Shown: one piece after another, positions 23,444 through 32,280 of the stretch
How the letters are laid out: each line of letters opens with the position of its first letter
Position numbering within the stretch: the first letter of the stretch is position 1
NCBI GenBank assembly: GCA_024256265.1
Contig: JACGUK010000006.1
Location: 1 to 64,000 of the forward strand
Reading direction: 5' to 3'
Source of the DNA: an archaeon
GTDB taxonomy: Archaea > Thermoproteota > Nitrososphaeria > Nitrososphaerales > JACAEJ01
Length of the DNA stretch: 64,000 bases
Translations under genes and position numbers: made by a program
Notes under the pieces: model-generated
Seen by the model: only the letters and a program-made list of their open reading frames with translations
Told to the model about the DNA's origin: nothing
Database searches by the model: none

Positions 23444-24664
23444 TCAACTTTGGATAGTTACCAATGCTTCCAATCTTGGTTCAACTAATATAGGCTTAGG
23501 GATGCTTCCAGCAATTGCTTCTGTTGTCTTCAATCCATTCCCAGTTATGTAGCATACAATTCTCTCATCAGATGAGATTTCGCCATTATCGATCAATTTC
23601 TTAAGCACAGCTATAGCGACTGCACCAGCAGGCTCTGTGAATATACCTTCTGTTTTAGCCAACAATTTTATTGCATCTACGATCTCTTTATCACTTGCAG
23701 ATTCTGCGTATCCACCAGTCTTACGAATAGTCTTTAAAGCATAAATCCCATCTCCTGGGTCTCCTATGGCAAGGCTCTTAGCTATCGTTTCAGGATTCTC
23801 TACAGGAGTTATATAATCACTATTGGACTTGAATGCATCTACTATAGGCGCACATCCTTGGCCCTGAGCTCCTGTTATCCTCACCTTTGAGCTCTCTATT
23901 AGCCCTATTCTCTCAAACTCTTTGAAGCCTTTACTTATAGCACAAAGTAATGCACCGCTACCAACAGGTACTATAACATGGTCTGGAGTAATCCAGTTCA
24001 TCTGCTCTAAAACCTCAAATGCTAAAGTCTTTGAACCTTCAACATAATAGGGTCTTATGTTTATGTTGACGAAAGCCCAATCATAAAGCTCAGAAGCCTG
24101 TGCAGCCAATCTATTGGCATCATCGTAGGTACCCTTCACAGCTATTAATTGAGCACCATAGATAGAGGCTTGGGCTACTTTATTCAGCTCTATGTCAGCA
24201 GGGATGAAAATATAGCAAGGGAGACCGGCTTTTGTAGCATGGGCTGCTGTGGCTGCAGCCAAATTCCCTGTTGAGGCACAACCAACAGCTCTTACATTAA
24301 ACTCTAAAGCCTTGGACACAGCTACGCTAGCTGGTCTATCCTTAAATGAATAGGTTGGGTTGACTGTATCGTTCTTGATGAAGAGTTCTTTTAAACCAAG
24401 GAACCTTGCCAGATTCTTACTTTTTATTAATGGTGTAAGACCTGCAGATATATCCACTATCTTAGATATATCATTTATAGGAAGAAGTTCAAAGTATCGC
24501 CAAAGAGTCCTAGGTCTATTTATGAAGGAATTTTTATCAAGCTTGATTGAATCGTAGTCATAAATAACATCGAGAGGGCCGAAGCATTTCTCACATGCAT
24601 AAATCTTTATAGGAGGATATTCCTTTCCACATTCTCTACATTTAAGATATTTGACTTTGCCCAT
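23444..24664 (-). CDS. Threonine synthase-like PLP enzyme, paralogue 1
   Basis: A 406-residue beta-family PLP enzyme. An N-terminal zinc-ribbon-like piece (CRECGKEYP...CEKCFGP) precedes the core. The PLP lysine is in NPTYSFKDRPAS; GCASTGNLAA and the PVGSGALLCA phosphate loop follow. Annotation by similarity is threonine synthase (O-phosphohomoserine to threonine). A second paralogue is at 43.5 kb, so one of the two may do another beta- or gamma-replacement, such as cysteine or homocysteine formation. The adjacent sulphur carrier makes this copy the candidate. Confidence 0.85.
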   Translation of the reverse strand: MGKVKYLKCRECGKEYPPIKIYACEKCFGPLDVIYDYDSIKLDKNSFINRPRTLWRYFELLPINDISKIVDISAGLTPLIKSKNLARFLGLKELFIKNDTVNPTYSFKDRPASVAVSKALEFNVRAVGCASTGNLAAATAAHATKAGLPCYIFIPADIELNKVAQASIYGAQLIAVKGTYDDANRLAAQASELYDWAFVNINIRPYYVEGSKTLAFEVLEQMNWITPDHVIVPVGSGALLCAISKGFKEFERIGLIESSKVRITGAQGQGCAPIVDAFKSNSDYITPVENPETIAKSLAIGDPGDGIYALKTIRKTGGYAESASDKEIVDAIKLLAKTEGIFTEPAGAVAIAVLKKLIDNGEISSDERIVCYITGNGLKTTEAIAGSIPKPILVEPRLEALVTIQS

Positions 24665-24713
24665 TTATGTTCTATAACTCCGTAATAGACATTTTATAAA
24701 TAGTTTTTTGGCA

Positions 24714-24737
24714 AATTTATTCTCTTTGGAATAAATT
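24714..24737. promoter_or_regulatory. Perfect 9-bp inverted repeat between divergent genes
   Basis: AATTTATTC and GAATAAATT flank a six-base spacer. The element lies about 50 bp from the thrC-like start (minus), just beyond a TTTATAAA box at about 24692, and 95 bp upstream of cdvB. It could be an operator for the minus-strand gene. No known regulator is implied. Confidence 0.4.
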
Positions 24738-24831
24738 CCTTATCTCAGCTCTAAAATATTTTCACCTTTCGTTAAATCTTATTATCTTGAATATATAAAG
24801 TTCATGAGCATATATAATTTAAGGCTTAGAA

Positions 24832-25482
24832 ATGACCAACTTTATTAAAAAATGGAAGAAGAATGAATCTAAAAGTTTCAAAGACAAGGTAGAGGATGCT
24901 TTTAGACCTAAGGAAATCTTAAAGCCTATGATAGAGCATGCCATAAGGCAGATTCAGATTCAGATAGCTAAGCTCGACTCTGCTTGTATCAGGCTTAAGG
25001 ATAGAGGCTTAAAAATCTTCAATAATGTTGTTTCAGCCATTCAAAGACAAGATCTACAGCATGCTTCTATGTTTGCAAATGAGTTAGCTGAAGTTAGGAA
25101 GATGAATAAAATGGTTACACAAGCAAAACTCGCTTTAGAGCAGATAATGTTGAGGCTAGATACTGTGAGGGACTTAGGAGATATAACCCTTACATTAAGT
25201 CCAGCCATCTCTGTGACGAAAAGTATCAAATCGGAGCTATCAAAGATAGTTCCTGAAGCTGAAAAGGAGATCGGAGAGATAAGCAGCCTTCTTAGTGAGA
25301 TTATTATAAGTGCTAGCCAAACTGGCGTAGAGAATATAAGCTTTGAAGCTGCGAATGAAGATGCTGAAAAGATCATCGCCGAAGCCTCAGCAGTGGCTGA
25401 GCAAAGGATAAGGGAGAGCTTCCCTGAGCTCCCTAAGTCCCTCACCCAAACAATAGGTGAGAAAGTACCAGAGACAGCGTAA
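24832..25482 (+). CDS. cdvB: CdvB-like ESCRT-III (Snf7 family) protein
   Basis: A 216-residue helical protein of the archaeal ESCRT-III family: a basic N-terminal helix (KKWKKNESKSFKDKVEDAF) followed by long amphipathic helices (IEHAIRQIQIQIAKLDSAC...LQHASMFANELAEVRKM) and an acidic tail. ESCRT-III filaments constrict membranes in cell division and vesicle budding. CdvA and the Vps4-like ATPase CdvC are not adjacent. ATATATAAAG at 24789 is a good TATA box. Paralogue identity (CdvB versus CdvB1/2) cannot be set by eye. Confidence 0.88.
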   Translation: MTNFIKKWKKNESKSFKDKVEDAFRPKEILKPMIEHAIRQIQIQIAKLDSACIRLKDRGLKIFNNVVSAIQRQDLQHASMFANELAEVRKMNKMVTQAKLALEQIMLRLDTVRDLGDITLTLSPAISVTKSIKSELSKIVPEAEKEIGEISSLLSEIIISASQTGVENISFEAANEDAEKIIAEASAVAEQRIRESFPELPKSLTQTIGEKVPETA

Positions 25483-25557
25483 TAGCTAAGCTTATTCTCA
25501 AAGAATAAGGTGGATTTATGGAATTTATAGGTTATCTTTAGTTCTTACCAACATATC

Positions 25558-25848
25558 TTATTCTAGGGTAATGAGCCTTCCATACCTTCCTACGTTTAGC
25601 CTTAATTCCCCTCTAAAGCTATTTGTGTAACCATTCTCTATCCTTACTCTAGAACCTACTTGAACTTTGTCTATATCATCATCCCAAAGTGATAACTTTA
25701 CTGTGCCTGAAGCATCTTGTAAAATGCAGTCTGCAACTCTTGCCTGTTGTCCAGTCCTTAATGTAACAGTCCTAGGCTCGGGAATCTCTGAAATAATTCC
25801 CTCCACATCGACCTTCCTCATACCGTCTTTTAATTCGCTTATCTTCAT
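25558..25848 (-). CDS. Single-domain OB-fold protein (SSB/RPA-like)
   Basis: A 96-residue OB-fold: MRKVDVEGIISEIPEPRTVTL...ARVADCILQDASGTVKLSLWDDDIDKVQVGSRVRIENGYTNSFRGELRLNVGR. This resembles the single OB domain of archaeal SSB and human SOSS-B proteins, so it probably binds single-stranded DNA. It lacks the acidic tail of crenarchaeal SSB. It is convergent with cdvB. Confidence 0.82.
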   Translation of the reverse strand: MKISELKDGMRKVDVEGIISEIPEPRTVTLRTGQQARVADCILQDASGTVKLSLWDDDIDKVQVGSRVRIENGYTNSFRGELRLNVGRYGRLITLE

Positions 25849-25907
25849 CGACTCTCGGCTGTTCTTATAAATATGCTATATATAACTTTGAGCCTTTAAA
25901 TGAGGAA

Positions 25908-26534
25908 CTAATCTAAAAGAACTAGACCAGTTAAAGTTATTTTATCACGAGGCACAAAAGTAGTTTCTAACCCTGCTTTTTTTGTAGTGGCATAAACGTC
26001 TATTCCAACTGACTCCATACTGGGCCTAGCCTCAAAAGGATGCCTGCAAGGCATATTTGGATTACATTTTTCACATAACCTACATGAAGCTGCTACTAGA
26101 CCTGTAGCAAAATAGTATCCCCTGTTAAAAGCCTCTCTCTCAATAATTGAAACTATCTTGTGTAATTCCTTCCAAGCTGTATCGATCGAATTTTCTAACC
26201 TATGCCCCATCTCCCTAAATAAATCAGGTAGTGTTACATCATCATTCTTTATCTTTGTTGCCAACTCATCTGGGTATGGAAACTCAAACTGGACTATTAC
26301 TGCATATCTATATTTTTGAAGGTACCTAGAAAATTCTTGTGGTGATGGGGTAAAGGGAGGGCACATTAAGCATTGTCCATACCACATACATGGAGGGTAC
26401 CTGCATTTTAGCAGAACTCTTTCATCGATGACTACTTGATCAGCTTTGATAGGCTTTGCATCACTAGCTCCACTTTTAATGGCTATCTCACATAATTCTT
26501 TTGTATCAGCTCTCAATCTTTGTAGATTAGACAC
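25908..26534 (-). CDS. DUF2284 metal-binding protein
   Basis: A 209-residue cysteine-rich protein. Clusters KCRYPPCMWYGQCLMCPPFTP and CRLCEKCNPNMPCRHP suggest an iron-sulphur or zinc site, as in the DUF2284 family. I set the start at GTG 26534 because GAGGAGG lies nine bases upstream; the TTG at 26543 would directly abut that site. Function unknown; the family often occurs in anaerobes. Confidence 0.8.
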   Translation of the reverse strand: MSNLQRLRADTKELCEIAIKSGASDAKPIKADQVVIDERVLLKCRYPPCMWYGQCLMCPPFTPSPQEFSRYLQKYRYAVIVQFEFPYPDELATKIKNDDVTLPDLFREMGHRLENSIDTAWKELHKIVSIIEREAFNRGYYFATGLVAASCRLCEKCNPNMPCRHPFEARPSMESVGIDVYATTKKAGLETTFVPRDKITLTGLVLLD

Positions 26535-26635
26535 AGGGATCAACCTCCTCTATTGTATTATGTTTAATAAAAATTGCTGAAGGTAACTTTCTAGAAACCT
26601 TACACTTAAATCTATCTTCCTTTAACTGCTTTGGC

Positions 26636-27634
26636 ATGGCTATACCATATGATTTGATATTACTTGCTTCTATTGTTTTTGCTCTAACCTTTTCTCTTAC
26701 TTATTTATTTACACTTGCTTTGGTCAAAACTCTGCCAAAAAGAGGATCGGTAGTCGAGGATTACCATAAGCCAAGCAAGCCAAAAGTAGCTTGGCCAGGA
26801 GGACCTGCTATTTTATCATCCATATTAATTGCTGAGTTGATCTTATACTTCATTTATGGAGACTTAAGAATATTATCTATAGCTTTAGTAACCATGATAG
26901 CAGGGATGATAGGTCTTATCGATGATAAATGGAGATTGAATAATGGTATGATTAAGCCTGTTTCGCTCATCTTGGCAAGCCTGCCTATCCTTCTTTTAGA
27001 TGTTTATGTTCCTCGTCCTACATTTCCTATCTTTGGCAGTGTTAGGCTCTATTATGTTTATCCTATACTTGTTCTGGCAGCTATACCAATAGTGTCAAAC
27101 GCTACGAATATGATAGATGTTTTAAATGGTGCATTAAGTGGCTTCATGATAATAACAACTATACCTTTGGTATTTGCTCTAATGTTAAGAACAGATTACA
27201 ATATAATTATGGCAACTATACCATTAATAGCATCATCTCTGGCCTTTTACATATTCCATAGATATCCTTCTAAGATATTCCCAGGAGACTCTGGCAGTCT
27301 GGCTTTAGGTGCTATTTTTTGTGTAATAGCAATAGTAGGTAGAGTTGAAATAGTAGCAATAATATCCATCCTCCCTGCCATACTGAACTCTTTCTTCATC
27401 TTATCGAGCGTGAAAAAATTGATAGAGCATAGATCTATAAAGACAAGACCAACTATTCTTCTCCCAAATGGGCAACTTGCTGCATCTAAAGAAACTTCAG
27501 CGCCTGTAACTTTGGTGAGGATGATACTCGCTGATGGTCCTTTGTCTGAGAGAGAAGTAGTGTCAAATATATTCAAACTCTCCGCTTTCTCAGCCTCTCT
27601 TGCCGTGATAATGGCGTTGGCAACACCTTGGTGA
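26636..27634 (+). CDS. UDP-GlcNAc:dolichyl-phosphate GlcNAc-1-P transferase-like
   Basis: A 332-residue membrane enzyme of the GPT/MraY/WecA family, with about ten hydrophobic segments. It shows the Mg-binding DDKWRL motif, NATNMIDVLNG and FPGDSGSLALGA. It would load the first sugar-phosphate onto dolichyl phosphate for the N-glycan that AglB transfers. The early KPKVAWPGGPAIL segment also fits. The substrate is presumably UDP-GlcNAc, by analogy to archaeal AglH/Alg7. Confidence 0.9.
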   Translation: MAIPYDLILLASIVFALTFSLTYLFTLALVKTLPKRGSVVEDYHKPSKPKVAWPGGPAILSSILIAELILYFIYGDLRILSIALVTMIAGMIGLIDDKWRLNNGMIKPVSLILASLPILLLDVYVPRPTFPIFGSVRLYYVYPILVLAAIPIVSNATNMIDVLNGALSGFMIITTIPLVFALMLRTDYNIIMATIPLIASSLAFYIFHRYPSKIFPGDSGSLALGAIFCVIAIVGRVEIVAIISILPAILNSFFILSSVKKLIEHRSIKTRPTILLPNGQLAASKETSAPVTLVRMILADGPLSEREVVSNIFKLSAFSASLAVIMALATPW

Positions 27635-27641
27635 ATTAAGT

Positions 27642-27887
27642 TTGAGGTCAAGGCTTCTTCCTTTGATGGGGATAATTGGATTGGCTTGGCTTCTTGTTAT
27701 TGTAGGAATTTTTATAATATTTAATCTGATCGTGCGTATCAACATCTTTCCTGGAAAGACAGAGTATATCTTCATCTTCCTCAATTCGTTGCTCAAAGTT
27801 GTACTGTCTGCAACTCTAGCTTTTCTATGGATCATAATAATGATAAAATTGAGAGATTTTTACATAAAAAGGAAGCTATCAGCTTAA
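27642..27887 (+). CDS. Small two-helix membrane protein
   Basis: An 81-residue protein starting at TTG 27642, seven bases after the GlcNAc-1-P transferase stop. It has two hydrophobic stretches (GIIGLAWLLVIVGIFIIFNL and VVLSATLAFLWIIIMI). The tight spacing suggests co-expression with the transferase. No family recognised. Confidence 0.6.
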   Translation: MRSRLLPLMGIIGLAWLLVIVGIFIIFNLIVRINIFPGKTEYIFIFLNSLLKVVLSATLAFLWIIIMIKLRDFYIKRKLSA

Positions 27888-27894
27888 TCAACAA

Positions 27895-28398
27895 TCATGA
27901 GCTCTTCTCCCAATCCTCTCTCTTTTTATCATATTCATTTCTTGAATAGACAGGCTTTGCTGGGGTACCCATTACCACTGTATCTGGTAGCACATCTTTA
28001 GTTACTACAGAGCCCATTGCTACTACACTATTCTTCCCTATTCTCACCCCTGCTTTTATCACAGAGCCAGCGCCTATTACTGCTCTATCCTCTACTATTA
28101 TACCAGAAAGTCTCTTGCTTGGAGGGTATGGATCATTGGTAAATATAGCCCCAGGACCTATGAATACATCATCACCTATTATAGTCAATGGCGGTATGTA
28201 CACATTACCTTCTATCCTACAATTTTTTCCTATCTTAACTCTGTAATCTATATGTGAAAGAGAGCCTATTATTACATTGTCTCCTATCTCTGTACCATCT
28301 CCTATGTATGCAAAGTTCCAGATTTTGACATGCTTTCCAAGCTTAACGTCTTTGCCAATATGATTTATGATTCTAAATCCTTTAGAAGATTTGCTCAT
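27895..28398 (-). CDS. Left-handed beta-helix N-acetyltransferase (WbpD-like)
   Basis: A 167-residue hexapeptide-repeat acyltransferase. Repeats such as DGTEIGDNVIIGSLSHIDY and GAGSVIKAGVRIGKNSVVAMGSVVTKDVLPDTVVMGTPAKPV form the helix and its closing loop. It follows a Gfo/Idh oxidoreductase on the same strand, matching the WbpB-WbpD pairing that makes UDP-2,3-diacetamido uronic acids. It is therefore likely to acetylate a 3-amino sugar nucleotide. Confidence 0.85.
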   Translation of the reverse strand: MSKSSKGFRIINHIGKDVKLGKHVKIWNFAYIGDGTEIGDNVIIGSLSHIDYRVKIGKNCRIEGNVYIPPLTIIGDDVFIGPGAIFTNDPYPPSKRLSGIIVEDRAVIGAGSVIKAGVRIGKNSVVAMGSVVTKDVLPDTVVMGTPAKPVYSRNEYDKKREDWEKSS

Positions 28399-28455
28399 CG
28401 ATTATGAATATTCTTTAAGATATTTTAACTTAATCAACCAAAGATTTAACAAGTA

Positions 28456-29397
28456 TTAAAGATTCAAGTATATGGGAGACCCTGTTTCATGTGAGATCAT
28501 AGAAGCTTCGACTATCTTTGTTACATTCACTCCATCTAACCCTGTGACTATGGGTTCACTCCTCTCCTTTATGCACTTTATAAAATCTTTAAGCTCTATG
28601 AGAAGGGGTTCTTCCCACTTCTTCCTCGGAATCATGGTACCTTCATCGCTATCTATCTTCAACTCTTGTGTTATGAAGTCTATAGTGACTATTCCTCTTA
28701 TACAGACAACTTCAAGCTCTCTGATCTTTTTTGGGGTTAGCCAATTTGCAACTATGAAGGCAGTCTTTTGGTTACTGAAGCCCAAAGTTATGGCAGCAAA
28801 ATCAGGTCCTTCATGTTCATTTAGAACTTTACCAGTCCTTGCAAATGTTACTTTTGGCTCTTCCCTAAATATCCATCTAGCAGTATCTATATCGTGAACA
28901 GCAGTATCCATTATCACACCCACATCCTTGACCTTTCCAGTCCAGACATTCTCTCTATGAAATTCCAAAAGTAAAGGCTCACCAAGCTTTCCACTTTTTA
29001 ATAGACTCTTCAATTCTATGATCGCTGGGTTAAAGCGCTCTATGAAACCAACAGTCAATATCACATTCTTCTCCTTAGCCAATTTGACCAGTCTTTCACC
29101 TTCTATAGATTTGTAAGTTAGAGGTTTCTCCACGAATGTATCAAGACCAGATTTTATCGTCTTTTCAGCTATTTCATAATGGGTAGCGCTTGGTGTGCAT
29201 ATAGTAATCGCATCTAACTTCTCATCTCTTATCATCTCATCTAAGCTCTTGTAACCTTTGACCTGATACCTCTCTTCGAACATCTTGATTTTAGCTTCGT
29301 CTATATCACAAAAGCATGATAGAGTGCCTAGATCGTTCAACACTCTTAAGTGGTTCTTCCCCCATCCTCCAACTCCAACAACACCTATCTTGGGCAT
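28456..29397 (-). CDS. Gfo/Idh/MocA oxidoreductase (WbpB-like sugar dehydrogenase)
   Basis: A 313-residue oxidoreductase. The Rossmann motif GVVGVGGWGKNHLRVL is at the N-terminus; the EKPLTYK lysine and the HDIDTARWIF segment of the second domain are present. It probably oxidises the 3-position of a UDP-N-acetyl uronic acid, preparing it for amination and acetylation by the enzyme encoded 57 bp downstream. The aminotransferase and epimerase of that route are not in this window. Confidence 0.88.
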   Translation of the reverse strand: MPKIGVVGVGGWGKNHLRVLNDLGTLSCFCDIDEAKIKMFEERYQVKGYKSLDEMIRDEKLDAITICTPSATHYEIAEKTIKSGLDTFVEKPLTYKSIEGERLVKLAKEKNVILTVGFIERFNPAIIELKSLLKSGKLGEPLLLEFHRENVWTGKVKDVGVIMDTAVHDIDTARWIFREEPKVTFARTGKVLNEHEGPDFAAITLGFSNQKTAFIVANWLTPKKIRELEVVCIRGIVTIDFITQELKIDSDEGTMIPRKKWEEPLLIELKDFIKCIKERSEPIVTGLDGVNVTKIVEASMISHETGSPIYLNL

Positions 29398-29521
29398 ATC
29401 TTTTCACATTCATTTTTATTTAAAAGTAAATTAGCTTTTTCATATTAAATATGCTTAAAAACTCATCTATTGATCCTTTTACAATCGAATCAGCAAGATA
29501 GGATAGAAAGAGTGAGCAAAA

Positions 29522-30664
29522 TTGTCTGAAGATAAAAGCCGTTGGTTGATGCTCTTCATTGCCTTCCTAGCATCATTCTCATTCTTATTTTCAATGCAGG
29601 CAGTACCCCCAGTGCTACCAACTCTTATGGAAAAATACGGAGTCAGTCATGCTAGGGCGAGCAATCTTACGTCCTTCATTGCATTGCCTGGAGTTTTCCT
29701 TTCCATTCTTGGCGGGGGCTTGATCAATAAGTATGGCATAAGGACTATTGGGTTGATAGGATTACTCTTAGCTTCTGGAGGTACGCTCTTATTCGCCCTT
29801 TCATCATCATTTTTAGGTCTAGAGATTGGCAGGTTGATAGTTGGTACAGGAGGTACTTTAGTTATAGTGGCTATGCCTGCTCTTTTAACACAATGGTTCA
29901 CTCAAAAGGAGATGGGCTTAGCTATGGGCATTCACGGTCTAAACATGCCGTTGGCTACCATCATCTCTTTCAACATTCTTGGGAGAATAGATATGATGTA
30001 TAGTTGGCAAACTCCTCTCTTGGTTGCCTTTATAATCTGCATACTTGCTTTATCTATCTTCATGTTCTTTGCTAAGGAAAGATATAAAGAAAGAGTCAAC
30101 TTCTCTTTCTCTGGTCTGAGGAACAGAAAGATTTGGATTTTAGGATTCATTTGGGCAACTTTTAACATGGCTGTCATCTCATTTTTAACATGGAGTCCAA
30201 AGATTTTCAGAAATTTTTGGGGTTTAGACCCAGTTTACTCAGATTTTTTAGGTAGCATCCTTATGATAGGAGCTTTAATAACCCCTCTTGCTGGTCACAT
30301 CTCTGATCGACTTAGAAAGCGGAGACAATTGATAATTCTATCAGCCCTAGGGATAGCTATATCCTTCCTTTTGATACCTAGCCTCTCAGTAGAAGCATTA
30401 GCTCCAATGATAATCCTCCTTGGGTTGATAGCTGCATTCGTACCTCCTTTAGTTTTTGCCTTACCAGCTGAAATAATTGATATAAAGAGCATCGGTCCAA
30501 GCTTTGGAGTTCTAAATGCATGCCTAAGCATTGGAATATTTGCAGGCCCTTTGATCATTGGTTTTATAATGGATTTAGCTTATGATAAAATGCTAATCTT
30601 CTTTACTATGGCCATATTTTCCCTTACATCACTTTTATTAGCTGTTATACTAAAAGCAAGATGA
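29522..30664 (+). CDS. Major facilitator superfamily transporter
   Basis: A 380-residue, 12-helix transporter. The loop 2-3 motif GGGLINKYGIRTIGLIG and its second-half copy GHISDRLRKRRQLI are typical MFS signatures. The substrate is unknown; the general shape fits the nitrate/cyanate or multidrug branches. It starts at TTG 29522. Confidence 0.9.
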   Translation: MSEDKSRWLMLFIAFLASFSFLFSMQAVPPVLPTLMEKYGVSHARASNLTSFIALPGVFLSILGGGLINKYGIRTIGLIGLLLASGGTLLFALSSSFLGLEIGRLIVGTGGTLVIVAMPALLTQWFTQKEMGLAMGIHGLNMPLATIISFNILGRIDMMYSWQTPLLVAFIICILALSIFMFFAKERYKERVNFSFSGLRNRKIWILGFIWATFNMAVISFLTWSPKIFRNFWGLDPVYSDFLGSILMIGALITPLAGHISDRLRKRRQLIILSALGIAISFLLIPSLSVEALAPMIILLGLIAAFVPPLVFALPAEIIDIKSIGPSFGVLNACLSIGIFAGPLIIGFIMDLAYDKMLIFFTMAIFSLTSLLLAVILKAR

Positions 30665-30733
30665 ATGATTATCAGCGCAACTTATTTATGTGTAATGATA
30701 TTATGTAGTTAATAGCGATTAAGAGTGGTTGGC

Positions 30734-31099
30734 ATGAGTAGGGAAGAAGTTCCTCCTTGGTTAAGAGAGCAACTGGCAAGGTTCGATCAGTTACAGCAGA
30801 ACCTTCAAGCTATATTGGTTCAGAAGCAACAGGTAGAGTTAGAGATGACTGATATAGAAAGAACTATGAGTGAATTGAAAAAAATTAGTCCCGAAGACAC
30901 TGTCTATAAGTATGCTGGTTCGATACTGATAAAGATCAAAAGAGATGATATGCTAAAAGAGCTTGAGGAAAGAAGAGACATAGCTAATACTAGATCTTTA
31001 GTATTGGCTAAGCAGGAGGCTAGAATAAGAGAGAGTGTAAAAGAGCTACAGGCTAAGATAGACGAAGCCTTACGCTTCAAACCTCCGTCACAAACATGA
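30734..31099 (+). CDS. pfdB: Prefoldin beta subunit
   Basis: A 121-residue chaperone subunit. Two long coiled-coil helices (REQLARFDQLQQNLQAILVQKQQVELEMTDIER and DMLKELEERRDIANTRSLVLAKQEARIRESVKEL) flank the short beta-hairpin linker (EDTVYKYAGSILIKIKR). It forms the prefoldin hexamer with alpha subunits. ATG 30734 was chosen over the ATG three codons earlier. It overlaps the DHH gene by ATGA. Confidence 0.93.
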   Translation: MSREEVPPWLREQLARFDQLQQNLQAILVQKQQVELEMTDIERTMSELKKISPEDTVYKYAGSILIKIKRDDMLKELEERRDIANTRSLVLAKQEARIRESVKELQAKIDEALRFKPPSQT

Positions 31100-32112
31100 T
31101 AACATCAAAAAAACTTAGGAAATTTCCTTTAATAGAAACTAAGAGATTAAGATATGCTATTGTACTTTGCCATAGAAATGCAGATGTGGATGCATACTGT
31201 TCAGCCTATGCTGTTACATCCTTTCTTAAACAAATAAATCCTGAAGTTAATGTTAGCATCGCTTCACCTAAAGGGCTCAGCACCCTTACAAGAAGAGTTC
31301 AAGATAGATTCAGAATAGATTTCATAGAGTCGCCAAATATTTTAAAAGCAGATTTAATCGTAGTAGTTGATACAGGAGATCTATCACTTTTAGAAGGTTG
31401 GGGTGATGAACTCAAATCCACAAAAGCTCCAAGGATATTCATAGATCATCATCCTTTGACAGAATCTATAAAGTCTGTAGCAGATCTACTTTTAATCGAT
31501 GAGAAGGCATCTTCCTGTAGTGAGATTATCTATGAAATATTCAAGACTAAAAAAGTGAAATTGATGCAGGATGTAGCTCAAGCACTTCTCACAGGGATAT
31601 TATTCGATTCACAGCATTTGACTATAGCTGATTGTAGAACCATCAAAATTGTGACAGAGTTATGCAAGAGAGGCGCTTTTTTAGCTTCATCTAAAGAGTT
31701 GCTTGAAATGCCTCGAAGTATGCCTGAGATTATAGCTCATATGAAAGCTGCAAAAAGATTAAGAGCTTGTAGAGCAAGAGAATGGATCATAGCTATAACT
31801 AATGTTAGCTCTTTTCAGGCTTCTGTTGCTAATGCTATTTTGGATCTAGGTGCAGATTTGGCTTTCGCTTTAGGAGAACGTGAGAATGAAGTAAGAGGCA
31901 GTTTACGTGCTACTCAGTCCTTTTACTCAAAAACAAAGGTGCACTTAGGGATAGACATAGCCCAGAAAGTAGCCTCTATTCTTGAAGGAAAAGGTGGAGG
32001 GCATTCTACTGCTGCATCTCTCTCCTCTCCATGCACTATAGATGAGACTGTATCTTGTTTCCTCTCCACTTTATCTGAGAAGCTTAAGATCAAGATAAAG
32101 GAAATTCAATGA
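31096..32112 (+). CDS. DHH-family phosphoesterase (RecJ/NrnA-like)
   Basis: A 338-residue DHH-DHHA1 protein. Motifs: LCHRNADVDAYCSA, VVVDTGDLS, and the FIDHHPL DHH motif; the C-terminal DHHA1 domain ends with GKGGGHSTAASLS. It would hydrolyse short oligonucleotides, single-stranded DNA/RNA or cyclic dinucleotides using manganese. In Archaea some relatives join the GINS complex (GAN/RecJ), so a replication role is possible. Translationally coupled to prefoldin beta. Confidence 0.9.
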   Translation: MITSKKLRKFPLIETKRLRYAIVLCHRNADVDAYCSAYAVTSFLKQINPEVNVSIASPKGLSTLTRRVQDRFRIDFIESPNILKADLIVVVDTGDLSLLEGWGDELKSTKAPRIFIDHHPLTESIKSVADLLLIDEKASSCSEIIYEIFKTKKVKLMQDVAQALLTGILFDSQHLTIADCRTIKIVTELCKRGAFLASSKELLEMPRSMPEIIAHMKAAKRLRACRAREWIIAITNVSSFQASVANAILDLGADLAFALGERENEVRGSLRATQSFYSKTKVHLGIDIAQKVASILEGKGGGHSTAASLSSPCTIDETVSCFLSTLSEKLKIKIKEIQ

Positions 32113-32280
32113 GTTTTATATGTGATAATCTTAAGCCTCTCCTATAGCATTTATTTAGTGCAAGGCTCTTAAAATCGAGATAGCTTTAACTAAGGGCATA
32201 AGGAAACTAGCAAGTTAGATAAGCAAGCTATCTCAGATTAGATTTAGTAAAAGTTTTTCTATAAATGGTTTGCACTTTAA

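Noticed and set aside
17257..24664. Search for an E1/E2-type ubiquitin system around the JAMM and MoaD-like genes
   Set aside because: No E1-like, E2-like or RING protein is encoded here, so only a sulphur-carrier or SAMP-type role can be discussed.
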